Source of the DNA: Methylobacter sp. S3L5C
Lineage (GTDB): Bacteria; Pseudomonadota; Gammaproteobacteria; Methylococcales; Methylomonadaceae
Assembly: GCF_022788635.1 (NCBI RefSeq)
Contig: NZ_CP076024.1
Location: 4,007,503-4,071,502 of the forward strand
Reading direction: 5' to 3'
Length of the DNA: 64,000 bases
Shown: positions 9,932 to 19,510 of the stretch, one piece after another
Numbering within the stretch: the stretch's first letter is position 1
How the letters are laid out: each line of letters starts with the position of its first letter
Position numbers and translations under genes: made by a program
The notes under the pieces: model-generated
Told to the model about the DNA's origin: nothing
The model's input: only the letters and a program-made list of their open reading frames with translations
Database searches by the model: none

Positions 9932-11335
9932 CTAATTTAAACTTCTTATGTAGATAATGGCTTTTTCTATTCTGGCCAAGGTTTTTTCTTGTCCCAGCAA
10001 TGATAAAGTAACATCAATTGCCGGCGAAACTGCCGATCCACAGATAGCGACACGTAAAGGCTGAGCGACTTTACCCATATTAAGTCCCAGGGTTTCGGCT
10101 AGATTGACAATAATTTCATGTACACTCTCACCAGTCCAGTCAGTGACTGCTACCAGTTCATCGTGCAAACTGGCTAAAACATGGTCTGATCCCACTGTGA
10201 AATTCTTTTTAACGGCTTTTTCATCGTAAGATTCAAAATCCTTATAAAAATAAACACTGGCAGCGGCCATATCAACCAGCGTTTTGCTACGTTCTCTTTG
10301 CGCTCTTACGATATTAATCAATTCCGGGCCATCAGCAGGATCAATATCCAACTGTCCCATGTGCCAGCTTAAATGGCGTGCAACATGGGCAGGGTCGCTA
10401 TTCATAATATATTGATGGTTTAACCACAACAACTTTTCCATATTAAAAGTAGATGCCGACACATTAACATCATCCAATTCAAAATACTCAACCATCTCAT
10501 CCATGGAAAATATTTCCTGATCGCCATGAGACCAGCCCAATCGCACCAGATAATTTAGCAATGCTTCCGGCAGATAGCCGTCATCACGAAACTGCATAAC
10601 GCTGACCGCGCCATGACGTTTGGATAAGCGCGCACCGTCAGCACCCAAAATCATGGGTAAATGCGCATACTTTGGCAACTCGGCACCCAGTGCCTTAAGA
10701 ATGTTCATCTGTCTGGGCGTGTTATTAATATGATCGTCACCTCGAATAACATGAGTGACTTTCATATCCATATCATCAACAACAACCGTTAAATTGTAAG
10801 TTGGCGTGCCATCAGCTCTGGCGATAATCAAATCATCAAGTTCTTTGTTGGCAACGACAATATCGCCTTTAACCAAATCCGAAATAGTAACAACACCATC
10901 AACCGGATTTTTAAAGCGTATAACTGGCTCCCGATCTAGTTGCGACTCGTCTGAATCCCTGCATTTACCGTTGTAACGAGGCTTTTCTTTATTGGCCATT
11001 TGCTCGGTGCGCAATTGTTCCAGCTCCTCTTTGCTGCAGTAACAATAGTAAGCATCGCCCTGCACCAATAACTGCTGGATAATTTCCTTATAGCGATCAA
11101 AATGATGGGTTTGATAAAAAGGCCCGGCATCGTAATCCAGCCCCAACCACGACATACCTTCCAAAATGGCATTAACCGATTCCTGTGTTGATCGTTCCAG
11201 ATCGGTGTCTTCAATCCGTAGAATAAATTTACCGCCATGTTTACGCGCATAAAGCCATGAAAACAAAGCGGTACGCGCACCACCGACATGCAAATAACCG
11301 GTTGGACTGGGGGCAAAACGTGTTGATATAGTCAT
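9932..11335 (-). CDS. gltX: Glutamyl-tRNA synthetase
   Basis: GltX charges tRNA-Glu with glutamate in the cytoplasm. The 467-residue product has the usual class I length. The HIGH-type motif is [10 protein letters not shown] near residue 10, and the KMSKS-type motif is ARLSKRHGA near residue 237. The Glu-specific core ([27 protein letters not shown]) is clear. A cysteine cluster, YCYCSKEEL ... YNGKCR, sits at the zinc-binding position of bacterial GltX. The ATG at 11335 gives the canonical N-terminus TRFAPSPTG. Two tRNA-Glu genes and a tRNA-Ala follow on the same strand before a strong terminator, so one transcript probably carries enzyme and substrate tRNAs. Confidence 0.97.
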   Translation of the reverse strand: MTISTRFAPSPTGYLHVGGARTALFSWLYARKHGGKFILRIEDTDLERSTQESVNAILEGMSWLGLDYDAGPFYQTHHFDRYKEIIQQLLVQGDAYYCYCSKEELEQLRTEQMANKEKPRYNGKCRDSDESQLDREPVIRFKNPVDGVVTISDLVKGDIVVANKELDDLIIARADGTPTYNLTVVVDDMDMKVTHVIRGDDHINNTPRQMNILKALGAELPKYAHLPMILGADGARLSKRHGAVSVMQFRDDGYLPEALLNYLVRLGWSHGDQEIFSMDEMVEYFELDDVNVSASTFNMEKLLWLNHQYIMNSDPAHVARHLSWHMGQLDIDPADGPELINIVRAQRERSKTLVDMAAASVYFYKDFESYDEKAVKKNFTVGSDHVLASLHDELVAVTDWTGESVHEIIVNLAETLGLNMGKVAQPLRVAICGSAVSPAIDVTLSLLGQEKTLARIEKAIIYIRSLN

Positions 11336-12156
11336 AATGATAATAGTTAATTATTTGGTTAATAAAATTCTGTTTAGGGGAGTCACTATTTTCCTAACAA
11401 CGTCATCCAGGGCTTCCTGCTGGGGATGACACGAAGAATTACACTACTGCTATGCCTTCCGGCGGTCTCAGACGCCCTGCTTTACTCTCTGGACACCCAA
11501 CAAGGGGATATCCAGAATCATGCACGCAATGGCTTGACGCTGTTCGGGACACTCCGATATTTTCACTACGTTAACGCTTCGTGAAGACATCTACGTCCTG
11601 CGCTGCTGAGAACTATTTTCCACCACTCTCCTGTTCGTTTCGTTTCCGGGAAAACAGCACCGGAATTGGTTTAGAAAAACTTATTCGCAGCGTTTGATAA
11701 CTTAAATACAACAACATCCTTGGCAAGGTCATTTTTTTCTAAAATAACCATCAACGCAAAAAATTCCTTTATCTGCTTGGCTTTTAAGCCGCCATTTTAA
11801 CATCGTTTTTTACACTTAACTCGGGATCATAACACCGCTACGAAGTTATCTAAATCTCAAGTATCTGCACTCAATACCTGCAACCGCTTCTCCATAACCA
11901 ACGCGCTTAGTCTATTATACGCAAACTCCTGCAATAAAACTGGCAACCTGCCTGTCAATTGCTAATGACTTTGTTAATACCAAAAAAACTCGGGTAATTA
12001 TATAACTTAATTAATTAACGCTAAACATCAAAACCAACCGGCTATTTTAATTAAATCAAGACAATGCTAGAATCCAAACTCATTCGATGATACCGCATAA
12101 TATTTACCTCATTTTGATCGTTTTATTATTAAAAATAACAATAAGGGGATTTTTCA
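11336..12156. other. Intergenic region with one hairpin, no gene recognised
   Basis: These 821 bases lie between gltX and the OmpA-family gene. An inverted repeat GTCATCC (11402-11408) / GGATGAC (11424-11430) lies near the gltX end. The stretch 11440-11700 is richer in GC than its surroundings and resembles decayed repeat sequence, but no frame could be assigned. The remaining 450 bases are AT-rich and must contain the promoter of the downstream gene. Confidence 0.45.
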
Positions 12157-13371
12157 ATGCAAAAAATACTAAAAACAGCTACATTCGTTGCAGCCCTGAT
12201 ACTCTCAGGCTGTGCCTCACAACCTGTAAGTACTTTTGAAACCTTTCAAGCCCAGGACTTGAATGGCTTGCTATCTTCCGGCCAATATGTACAAAAAGCA
12301 GACAATTTTTTTGTTATTAATGACTCTTCATCATCAATGGCAGATGAATACCTGGGCGCAGGTTACCCTGCCCAACCAAGTCCCACAAAATTCTCGGTTG
12401 AAAAAGAAATTCTTAACCGTATTAATCACACAATTCCCGACTTAAAATTAACGTCAAGTATCCGCAGTTTTGGCTTTGGCGATTGTTTGTCCTGGGGATT
12501 TACCCAACTTAATCAGGCTCCTGCAAGCTACTCAAAACCGGTTTTTGGCAGTGGCATAGATGCATTGACTTGTGCCAGTGGAGGTTCGCCCATCGCCAGT
12601 GGAATTGAGGGCACAACCGAAGATTTATCAACAACAGTCGGTAATATTGCTGTATTAATACTCAGTGATGGTCACGATCTGGACTCGGATGGTGTTAATG
12701 AACTTCAGACCTTAAAACAAAAGTACGGCGACAGACTCTGTGTTTATTCTGTTTGGGTAGGTAATCAAGAAGAACAATCCGGCATAACTTTGTTAAATCA
12801 ACTGGCTAATATTTCTGGCTGTGGATTTGGCACAACGGCTGACAGAATTTCCAGCTCTGGCAACATGGCTAATTTTGTAAAAAGCATTTTCCTGAAAACC
12901 GGCACTCCCATTGCTGCCGACTGCTCGACGCTTGACTCAGATGCTGATGGTGTTAACGACTGCATTGATAAATGCCCTAATACAATACCCGGAGCAAAAG
13001 TTAGCATACTGGGCTGCTGGATTGTTGATGTGAAATTTGACAACAATAAAGCCGATATTAAACCAGAATACTTTCAAAACCTTGACAACGCCGCCAAGCG
13101 TATACAGGAGCATCCAGAGCTGTTAATTGAAGTACAAGGCCATACCAGTAAAACAGGCTCATTCCAGCACAACATGAAATTATCCGAGCGCCGCGCCTTG
13201 GCTGTTAAAAACTACCTGATTAACGGCACTCATTCAACCAATATCACTTCCCGTGGTTATGGTTGGACTCAACCGATCGACACCAATGAAACAGAAGCCG
13301 GACGTGCCAACAATCGCCGTGTGCAACTGGAAGTTAATGGTCAAGCCCAACAACCTCTAAATCCTCAATAA
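12157..13371 (+). CDS. OmpA-family lipoprotein with a von Willebrand A-like domain
   Basis: This is a predicted outer-membrane lipoprotein anchored to peptidoglycan. The signal peptide ends in the lipobox LILSGC, with Cys19 acylated. Residues about 48-240 form a VWA-type domain: NDSSSSM matches the MIDAS DxSxS pattern and VLILSDGHDLDSDG is the typical later strand. A short Ca-binding-like linker, DSDADGVNDCIDKCPNT, precedes the C-terminal OmpA domain. That domain (VKFDNNKADIKP, VQGHTSKTG, LSERRALAVKNYL, NRRVQLEV) holds the residues that contact diaminopimelate in OmpA/Pal. A GGGG-rich ribosome site (AAGGGGATTTTTC) lies just before the ATG. The cargo or ligand of the VWA domain is unknown. Confidence 0.85.
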   Translation: MQKILKTATFVAALILSGCASQPVSTFETFQAQDLNGLLSSGQYVQKADNFFVINDSSSSMADEYLGAGYPAQPSPTKFSVEKEILNRINHTIPDLKLTSSIRSFGFGDCLSWGFTQLNQAPASYSKPVFGSGIDALTCASGGSPIASGIEGTTEDLSTTVGNIAVLILSDGHDLDSDGVNELQTLKQKYGDRLCVYSVWVGNQEEQSGITLLNQLANISGCGFGTTADRISSSGNMANFVKSIFLKTGTPIAADCSTLDSDADGVNDCIDKCPNTIPGAKVSILGCWIVDVKFDNNKADIKPEYFQNLDNAAKRIQEHPELLIEVQGHTSKTGSFQHNMKLSERRALAVKNYLINGTHSTNITSRGYGWTQPIDTNETEAGRANNRRVQLEVNGQAQQPLNPQ

Positions 13372-13384
13372 CCCTCATCATCAC

Positions 13385-13430
13385 TACCAGACTGAATCCT
13401 CTTAAAATTATTAACAGTTTCAGTCTGGTA
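13385..13430 (+). terminator. Long-stem inverted repeat after the OmpA-family gene
   Basis: A 12-bp perfect stem, TACCAGACTGAA / TTCAGTCTGGTA, encloses a 22-base loop just after the stop codon. A short T-rich tail follows. The loop is large for an intrinsic terminator, so it may instead stabilise the transcript end. Confidence 0.5.
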
Positions 13431-13507
13431 GAAATCATTTTGGAAATAACCTTAGTTATTTATTGCACAGTAACAAGCTTGAACGTCTGCGTGACAGACT
13501 GAAAAAA

Positions 13508-14245
13508 TCAATTATCCGTAATCTTCCTGGAATAAAACCACATCTGATAAATGCTGAGCAGAATTTGCAGGCCCATGGACAAGCCCATTAACGCACCGCT
13601 ATAAACAACTACATAGGCAAACGCAGGCGTGGATTTGGTAATAAACCAGGACAAAATATCCAAAAGCATGGCAGCAAAAGGTATGACCACCGCGACTCTT
13701 TTTACATAAACATTAAGATCACAGAGCAAAAACATTTTACCTATAAAAAATAGAATAAAGGCAATGCCAAATAAATGAATATGCGACACACGAACCAAAG
13801 TAGGAATTGTTGCACCACCGGCATGCGCAACCTCTGATACCGTCGCATAATGCGTTAAATCCGGTAATGATGGATTAATACCAGGTGTATGACACAAAAT
13901 ACAATCACGATTTAAAATCGGAACGATTTTTTCGTTATATTCCGGCTCGTTGGCGCCACGTTCTATCCATTGCAAAATGACATCCTTATCGCTTTTATAT
14001 TTTAAATTGGATTCCATAATCCCGTTAATTGCCGTACCCAATTGTGTTTGATTACTTGATCCATGATAACTAATGACTACATCTTCAATAGACAGCCCTG
14101 CTTTACCGTCAAGCCCTTGATGGGTGTAATACATATTCGCAAGCGCCATCAGGTAACCCAAGCCTATGGTTAACAAAAACACCGTATTTAAAATTCGTTC
14201 GCTAACCGAAATATCTTTAAAGCGAGTATAACGTTCTTTGACCAT
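13508..14245 (-). CDS. Multi-pass membrane protein with one c-type heme motif
   Basis: I do not recognise a named family. The 245-residue product has a hydrophobic segment at about residues 20-40, then a polar loop of about 110 residues containing RDCILCHTPG, a CXXCH heme attachment motif at Cys115. Three further hydrophobic segments follow (LFGIAFILFFIGKMFLL, VAVVIPFAAMLLDILSWF, VVVYSGALMGLSMGLQILL). The heme loop would therefore lie in the periplasm if covalent heme is attached. His155 and His157 (RVSHIHLFG) at the edge of the second segment are candidate membrane heme ligands. A redox or electron-transfer role is inference. No partner redox gene is adjacent. Confidence 0.7.
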   Translation of the reverse strand: MVKERYTRFKDISVSERILNTVFLLTIGLGYLMALANMYYTHQGLDGKAGLSIEDVVISYHGSSNQTQLGTAINGIMESNLKYKSDKDVILQWIERGANEPEYNEKIVPILNRDCILCHTPGINPSLPDLTHYATVSEVAHAGGATIPTLVRVSHIHLFGIAFILFFIGKMFLLCDLNVYVKRVAVVIPFAAMLLDILSWFITKSTPAFAYVVVYSGALMGLSMGLQILLSIYQMWFYSRKITDN

Positions 14246-14735
14246 AATATTTTTTATGCAATGAGTATCGTTGTGAAATTTTCTAAAAGCATAGTTATAG
14301 GCAAGATCATTTTACCTTGCCCATACTTTGTATGATGCGTAAATAGATTCGGCAAAAACAGTCAGGTTAATTGAACTTGGAACGTCAACCAGCCATTTAC
14401 CATGAAAGCATTATTATTATTCTGGTCATCAGTATTGGCACTCTTATGTTGAGAGTAACCAATATACCGCAAACTAATACGAAAATTCATCAGATATAAA
14501 AACGACTTGAATTTATCAAACGATACAGACAACAAAGATGCCTGATATTTTCGATATACTTGCAACTCATATTGCCGTATTGAGCCAAGTAACTATTCAA
14601 AAAATGTTTTACCAAAAATAAAATACGCAGATATAAAACTGCTGAAAGTAAAACATGCGACTAAATAGCTGTATGTGGTGGCGGTATTTTTTTATTATTC
14701 TAACAATAATAATTTTTATCGTCAGTTATCTACTA
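14246..14735. other. Intergenic region with a possible beta-barrel remnant
   Basis: A 67-codon minus-strand frame at 14362-14565 ends in NNNNAFMVNGWLTFQVQLT. That alternating pattern with a short polar end is like the last strands of an outer-membrane barrel, but there is no signal peptide or full barrel, so I treat it as a fragment at most. The rest of the 490 bases is AT-rich with nothing recognisable. Confidence 0.3.
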
Positions 14736-15461
14736 TTAAAAATTGACGAATAAAGATCCCATTATCAGGTGATGCATGGTGTTGTTGGTATGCGTGTTAT
14801 CGTCCAAATATTGATTAAGATAACCGCCTTCCGCTCGAACGCTTTTATTGAAAGTCCAGCCCAGGCCTGCAAAGGCACGGTTTTGATCAAAACCGGACTG
14901 GCCACCGGCCGGTGTTGAATTGACTCGTATAAAAAACTCGTCCCAAGTAATCAAACTTAAGCGCGGCTCAAATTGCAAAGGATGCATCAATCGAATCATC
15001 TGCCGTGGACGAACCCTAACCTGATCACCATTACCTGGTATAAAATTACTTTCAATCATAGTTCTAAAACTAAGAGTTCCGATACTGGTCGGCATGACAT
15101 AACGAAAACCAGGCCAGACATCTTGCTGGGATTTAGAATTTTTACCAACGTTTTGGGTAGGCAGCCAGGTGTAACCAGCCCAAATCGTGGCGCGATCACT
15201 CAATGAATAACCCACCGCAGCCCTCGCCATACCTTGATACCAATGATTCCAGTTATCGTCCCATCGGGACTGTCCCTCCACCCAGACACGCGCCTTTTCC
15301 AGGCTTGGATCTACAACTTTCAAACTACCTTCTGCAACAACTTGCATCCAACTACCCGCATCCTGAAGTAAATCATCGGGTGGGGGCGTTGCTGCCATGT
15401 TGGCAGAACTAAAAATGGCTACCAAAATGCCCAGTATTTTTATTTTATTATTCTTCTTCAT
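14736..15461 (-). CDS. Outer-membrane beta-barrel protein, DUF2490-like
   Basis: This 241-residue secreted protein begins with a signal peptide (KIKILGILVAIFSSANMAA). The body consists of alternating aromatic strands typical of a DUF2490 barrel: WVEGQSRWDDNWNHWYQGMA, RATIWAGYTWLP, VWPGFRYVMP, LSFRTMIESNFI, RVRPRQMIRLMHPL, NRAFAGLGWTF and VRAEGGYLNQYL. It ends in a terminal Phe (MGSLFVNF), the usual BAM recognition signal. No function is established for the family. It has no obvious operon partner. Confidence 0.75.
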   Translation of the reverse strand: MKKNNKIKILGILVAIFSSANMAATPPPDDLLQDAGSWMQVVAEGSLKVVDPSLEKARVWVEGQSRWDDNWNHWYQGMARAAVGYSLSDRATIWAGYTWLPTQNVGKNSKSQQDVWPGFRYVMPTSIGTLSFRTMIESNFIPGNGDQVRVRPRQMIRLMHPLQFEPRLSLITWDEFFIRVNSTPAGGQSGFDQNRAFAGLGWTFNKSVRAEGGYLNQYLDDNTHTNNTMHHLIMGSLFVNF

Positions 15462-15593
15462 GAAAGCTTACTCTGTTATTTATTAGCGCTAAAAATCCAA
15501 CCTGTTTTTTAAATCAAATTGAGCACTGGGTTGAACGGGTAATTTTATTATCAGTGCAATTGCTGAAACTTGATAAAAATACGGGTAAATTCA

Positions 15594-15863
15594 TCAAGAC
15601 CCCGAAGGTGATAAAGCCGCTATAAAACGACCAATATAGCTAGATGCTATTTTTAGCACTATAGGAGGCATCAATTGTGAGTATTTATCATGCATTATTC
15701 GAGGCTTCCATATAATCGGAACACCTTGTTGAATGAACACGGGTGGTACCTTGTGTACATTAATTATGGCGGGCGGATAAGAATAATAGGATATAAAGTC
15801 AGTCGAACCATAATCCTTCAAATTCAAGCCCTGTTGCGCTATTTTATGGAATTTTTTTTTCAT
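15594..15863 (-). CDS. Small hypothetical protein
   Basis: This 89-codon frame starts at an ATG preceded by GAGAG (on the minus strand). The product begins MKKKFHKIAQQGLNLKDYG and is rich in Tyr, Pro and Ile, with no motif or signal peptide I recognise. It sits between the DUF2490-like gene and an IS-free intergenic stretch. Coding status is uncertain because composition is close to that of the neighbouring non-coding DNA. Confidence 0.3.
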   Translation of the reverse strand: MKKKFHKIAQQGLNLKDYGSTDFISYYSYPPAIINVHKVPPVFIQQGVPIIWKPRIMHDKYSQLMPPIVLKIASSYIGRFIAALSPSGS

Positions 15864-16895
15864 ATTATGTCTCTCGGTTAAAGCCAAATTAATTTATTAA
15901 AAAGAACTTTTAACTTAAAGCCATTTCCGTGCCAACTTTGAATAATCAAAAAAACATGAGTAATATCAATCTTAACGACTAAAAAATAGAGTCTACAAAT
16001 GAAGCAAAAAAGTGTTGCTGGTTCAAATAAGCCGTTTAACAAAGGTTCTTTTCAACTGCCAGCAGTTTTATAGTCGATTTCATAACCACATCCAAGAATA
16101 CTCAGATGACTAACACGCCGTTAATGTCTACATTGGAATTTACCAGCACCAGAGCTTCTGATAATGGTAAATTCTTTACGGTAAAACAGTGCTACCCTTA
16201 TTAAGGGTATCAATGCAAACAGGTACATTTTTTCAATCGTGTTTTTTAAGGACTGACTACCGTAGCAATGGCCTGAAGTTTTCATTTTTAAATCATGGAT
16301 GAAATTAAACACCTGATCGTATTTTTATTTCGAAGGCGCGGGTGGCGGTGACCCGGACGGTGGTGGTGGAATATGTAAGGGTGGCGTCGCAGCTGGAAGA
16401 GCGGATAGCCCGGAAAATTGTCCTGACACCGGAACCTGATGGCCTTTCGCATACATACATTGATAGTAAGTTGTAGCCCACTAAAAACACGCAACCACCT
16501 GTTATTTAAGCACTTATTGTTTAAGAAAAAGAAAGTTTTGTATCAAAATTCTCTGACAGTTCTTTGATACTTTATAAAGCATAACCCATGCCCTGCTATC
16601 AAATCAATTTTTACCAAAAAAGGACATTGCTTGCCGCCACAAAACAGGCTAAAAATTAACCGTTAGTCTATACAAGAACATGCATAGGAATCACAAGCCC
16701 TTATAATACGGGGCTTGTAGACTGACAGGCGGTTTTTATTCTAGTTTGGGTACGCCTACGGGTACACTTTCAAATATGGCTGTTTGTTTTCAGGGCAGAT
16801 AATTAAAATTATTATTGACTTCTCTGATTTACGGATTGGCTCAAATGACATTAAGAGTCACCTTTACAACCCTTGTTGGCACAGGTGGGCTATCA
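15864..16895. other. Intergenic kilobase, border of the foreign island
   Basis: No complete gene is visible. It holds a GC-rich gene fragment (16309-16476, listed separately), an 8-bp hairpin ACAAGCCC / GGGCTTGT at 16693-16718, and a direct repeat of GGGTAC at 16748 and 16760. The rest is AT-rich without recognisable content. A change in gene content to small island-type genes begins just after it. Confidence 0.45.
16309..16476 (+). pseudogene. GC-rich C-terminal gene fragment
   Basis: A 55-codon frame with no start codon runs from just after a TAA to a TAG and encodes KARVAVTRTVVVEYVRVASQ followed by LEERIARKIVLTPEPDG. Its GC content is far above that of the AT-rich flanks, and the repeated Val/Arg/Glu pattern looks like real protein. 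I cannot name the parent family. It is most likely the remaining 3' end of an imported gene. Confidence 0.4.
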
Positions 16896-17234
16896 TTATT
16901 TAACTTTATACGAACCTATTTTATTGCCGCAAAACATTTCCCACACACCTTCTTGATTTTCAGTTGAACTTGAAATAAATCGAGTAAATCCTGAGTAAGC
17001 ACCATAACTATTCTTTGAATTAACTTCGCCGCATACAACAGGGTACCCGCTTTCAATCCTAGATATAAATACGTCTCTGAATTTTGCGCTATCCACATCT
17101 TTTAAATAATGTTTAAGTATATATATTTGATTTTCAATAGAAACAAAGTCTTTTTTAGTGACCTTATCAGCCGCCGCCGCTGTCGACATCAGTACAGCGG
17201 CGACTAACGCAATTATTACATATATTCTTTTCAT
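16896..17234 (-). CDS. Small secreted protein of a family common in prophages and islands
   Basis: The 112-residue product has a signal peptide (IYVIIALVAAVLMSTAAAA) and a compact domain with two cysteines (VVCGEVNSKNSYGAYSGFTR, then FCGNKI). The core pattern DSAKFRDVF ... VCGEVNSKNSYG is one I associate with small hypothetical proteins of mobile regions in gammaproteobacteria. The two Cys residues could form a disulfide after export. Function is unknown. It is encoded next to another small exported protein and a resolvase gene, which fits cargo of the island. Confidence 0.65.
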   Translation of the reverse strand: MKRIYVIIALVAAVLMSTAAAADKVTKKDFVSIENQIYILKHYLKDVDSAKFRDVFISRIESGYPVVCGEVNSKNSYGAYSGFTRFISSSTENQEGVWEMFCGNKIGSYKVK

Positions 17235-17336
17235 CTTTTTTTTGCTTTGATTACTTTAGTTTCCGTCTATGAGGGTCGGTGGTTTTTGTACCACTAACCC
17301 TCATACCCCTTTAATAAACCATTAAAAATCCTTTTA

Positions 17337-17693
17337 TTAATGACCACGATAACTAGACTTGAAGTCATAGCGGTGATCTTTAGGAGGTGTGGTCATCATA
17401 CAAATCCTGAACAACTCCTCTGTTGACTGCTCTCTAGTGTAGGATATTGGTAAATCATAAGCCAGACCAATATAAGTTCTAACGTCTTGTTCTGGGTTCA
17501 CAGTAGCGACCACTTGACTAAAAGACTCACCACTCTTTCGCAAAGCAAAAGCAACTCCGCCCATGTTAGATAATTCTTTACATTGGCGGCTATCATATTG
17601 CGCCTTCGTCTCTATTGGCTTAGCCAGACCAGCACATCCAACAGATGTTAATAAAACAACTACAATTGGTAAAATTAACCCATTATTTTTCAT
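17337..17693 (-). CDS. Small hypothetical lipoprotein
   Basis: The start at 17693 gives a 118-residue product with a clean lipoprotein signal (MKNNGLILPIVVVLLTSVGC). An upstream ATG would add 14 residues that spoil the signal. The mature part contains YDSRQCKELSNMGGVAF and DLPISYTREQSTEELFRICM, with two cysteines and no known motif. It is read in the same direction as the small secreted protein downstream, about 100 bases away. Confidence 0.55.
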   Translation of the reverse strand: MKNNGLILPIVVVLLTSVGCAGLAKPIETKAQYDSRQCKELSNMGGVAFALRKSGESFSQVVATVNPEQDVRTYIGLAYDLPISYTREQSTEELFRICMMTTPPKDHRYDFKSSYRGH

Positions 17694-17894
17694 AAAAATT
17701 TTATATAGGGTCTGTAAGCCCAGAAAGTTATCCATACAAGATGGTTACATTTTTGAGTGTAACTCATTAATGTAAATATATGATTACAAAATAAGAGGTT
17801 TTTCATTTAAAGCATCATTCCAATTAAAATAGATTTACAAACTGTAAACGACCGTTTATAATTTGTAACAGGTTAACACAACAGGGCAAAACTA

Positions 17895-18563
17895 ATGAAA
17901 GCAATCATCTACACAAGGGTATCAACAGCCGAACAGGGAAAATCAGGTTTAGGCTTAAAAGCGCAACTTGATTCAGTTACCGAGTTTTGCCAAGCTGAAA
18001 ATATTGAAGTTGTCGCCCACTATGAGGAAACCGAAACCGGCAAAGGTTCTAATGCTTTGGATAAAAGACCGCAATTAGCAGAAGCGTTAAAACATGCTAA
18101 AAAAATAGGCGCTCACTTAGTTGTCGCCAAGCTTGACCGCCTAAGTAGAAACGTGGCGTTCATATCAAGCTTGATGGAAACCAAAGTTCCATTTATTGTG
18201 GCTCAACTCGGTAAAGATGCCGACCCCTTCATGATGCACTTGTACGCGGCTCTATCAGAAAAAGAGCGTAACCTTATCAGTGAACGAACCAAAGCCGCGT
18301 TGGCTATCATTAAAAAAGATCCAACTAGATTACCGCTAGGCAACCGAACCAATTTAGACGAAGCGCGGGAAAAATCGAATGCTACTAACAGGCATGAAGC
18401 GTCAACTTTTGCCAAGACCGTCATAGACACTATTCAACAGTGTAGAAATCAGGGTGACTCTCTTCCAGCTATCGCGGCAAAGCTAAATAGTATGGGAGTT
18501 AAGACAAGACGCGGCGGTAAATGGTATGCGTCAACAGTAACGAATATTTTGAAGCGCGCTTAG
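17895..18563 (+). CDS. Serine recombinase (resolvase/invertase family)
   Basis: This enzyme cuts and rejoins DNA at short sites through a serine nucleophile. The N-terminal catalytic domain is complete: [18 protein letters not shown] has the active-site Ser, [12 protein letters not shown] carries the DRLSR motif, and [18 protein letters not shown] is the linking helix. The last 60 residues contain the [20 protein letters not shown] segment, a helix-turn-helix that binds DNA. At 222 residues it is a small resolvase, not a large phage-type serine integrase. An intrinsic terminator follows at once. It marks one side of the foreign island, whose other side carries a tyrosine integrase. Confidence 0.9.
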   Translation: MKAIIYTRVSTAEQGKSGLGLKAQLDSVTEFCQAENIEVVAHYEETETGKGSNALDKRPQLAEALKHAKKIGAHLVVAKLDRLSRNVAFISSLMETKVPFIVAQLGKDADPFMMHLYAALSEKERNLISERTKAALAIIKKDPTRLPLGNRTNLDEAREKSNATNRHEASTFAKTVIDTIQQCRNQGDSLPAIAAKLNSMGVKTRRGGKWYASTVTNILKRA

Positions 18564-18590
18564 TTAACCAAGCCCTATCCTGTACTCAAT

Positions 18591-18616
18591 AAGCCACTTA
18601 ATTAGTGGCTTTTTTT
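18591..18616 (+). terminator. Intrinsic terminator after the resolvase gene
   Basis: An 8-bp stem AAGCCACT / AGTGGCTT with a 5-base loop runs into a tract of T residues 28 bases after the resolvase stop codon. Confidence 0.85.
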
Positions 18617-18692
18617 ATGACTAAAATAAATATGGTAACGTTACTATGTTGTGGTAATATATCAACTAAATTAATAAGTTAGAGTTTAAGCA

Positions 18693-19118
18693 ATGAAATT
18701 AATCGGTAAAAAAGCCCTATCCCCTAAACAAAAAATGCAACGACAACGAATGAAAGCCGCCTTTAGAGTCCAAGCCGCAGAAGAGGGCGGCTGTAAATTA
18801 CTGCTAACACTGATAAACAATAGCCAACTGCTCACATTAGCGAAGCTTTATTCCCTAGCCAATAAGAACCCCAACAGGGGGAATCAAAAGATAGATGATA
18901 GAAAGTTAGAGGATATTATTTATTACGGCTTAAAGAGGTACATAGAAACCTTTAAAGCTGAGTTGGCACAATGGGAGGGCATACCATCAGATTTAATTGA
19001 ACTCTGTGATTCAACAAATTACCCGCAGGACTTTAACGCCTTAAGTGAAGCACAAATGAACGCCACAAAATTATTTAATGACTGGGAACGGTCACAACAA
19101 AAGGAAACAAACCAATGA
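18693..19118 (+). CDS. Hypothetical island protein
   Basis: The 141-residue product is basic at the N-terminus (SPKQKMQRQRMKAAF) and helical throughout. I recognise no domain. Its stop codon overlaps the next start (ATGA), so it is translationally coupled to the following gene and forms the first gene of a three-gene unit. Position within the island suggests a DNA-related or element-maintenance role, but nothing in the sequence proves it. Confidence 0.6.
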   Translation: MKLIGKKALSPKQKMQRQRMKAAFRVQAAEEGGCKLLLTLINNSQLLTLAKLYSLANKNPNRGNQKIDDRKLEDIIYYGLKRYIETFKAELAQWEGIPSDLIELCDSTNYPQDFNALSEAQMNATKLFNDWERSQQKETNQ

Positions 19119-19510
19119 TTACAGCAACCAGCACAGCCAATACAGCCGCAACCCTGCGAGAAGTAGAAGATGACCTATTCCCATCAAACCCTTACAACCT
19201 TACGATTGCACAAGCAGTCAGATTAATCGATAGATTGCACAGCGCGGTTATTGATAGCAATGGCTTAACTGATATTGATACAGATTACAGGGGGATGTTA
19301 CAAGAGATTATTAGATTTGATTGGACACCAGACGCTATTAAGCGTGGGGTTAAGCGCGGTAGTCGTATCAAACACGGTTACTTAAATTGTAAGCGATCAC
19401 CACGCGGTAAAAATTGCAGAATCTTATTTAGGGAACAGGAAGTTATTGAATGGTTTGAAGCTAACATTAAGCCTGAACTGTTAGCAAGATCAACCCACGC
19501 GCTACATTGA
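19115..19510 (+). CDS. Hypothetical island protein, possibly excisionase-like
   Basis: The 131-residue product overlaps the preceding gene by four bases. Its C-terminal part (WTPDAIKRGVKRGSRI, then LFREQEVIEWFEANI) resembles the wing and helix of small DNA-binding proteins, and the helix-ending EVIEWFE is seen in MerR/excisionase-type folds. No direct motif confirms this. It lies three bases before the next gene, within the same unit. Confidence 0.5.
   Translation: MITATSTANTAATLREVEDDLFPSNPYNLTIAQAVRLIDRLHSAVIDSNGLTDIDTDYRGMLQEIIRFDWTPDAIKRGVKRGSRIKHGYLNCKRSPRGKNCRILFREQEVIEWFEANIKPELLARSTHALH

Noticed and set aside
13385-13430. CRISPR repeat or attachment site
   Set aside because: The palindrome occurs once only, directly after a stop codon, and fits a transcript-end hairpin better.
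14362-14565. Independent outer-membrane protein gene
   Set aside because: No signal peptide, only 67 codons and a barrel-like end; noted only as a possible fragment.
17895-18563. Large phage-type serine integrase
   Set aside because: At 222 residues it lacks the long C-terminal zinc and coiled-coil domains and is a small resolvase.
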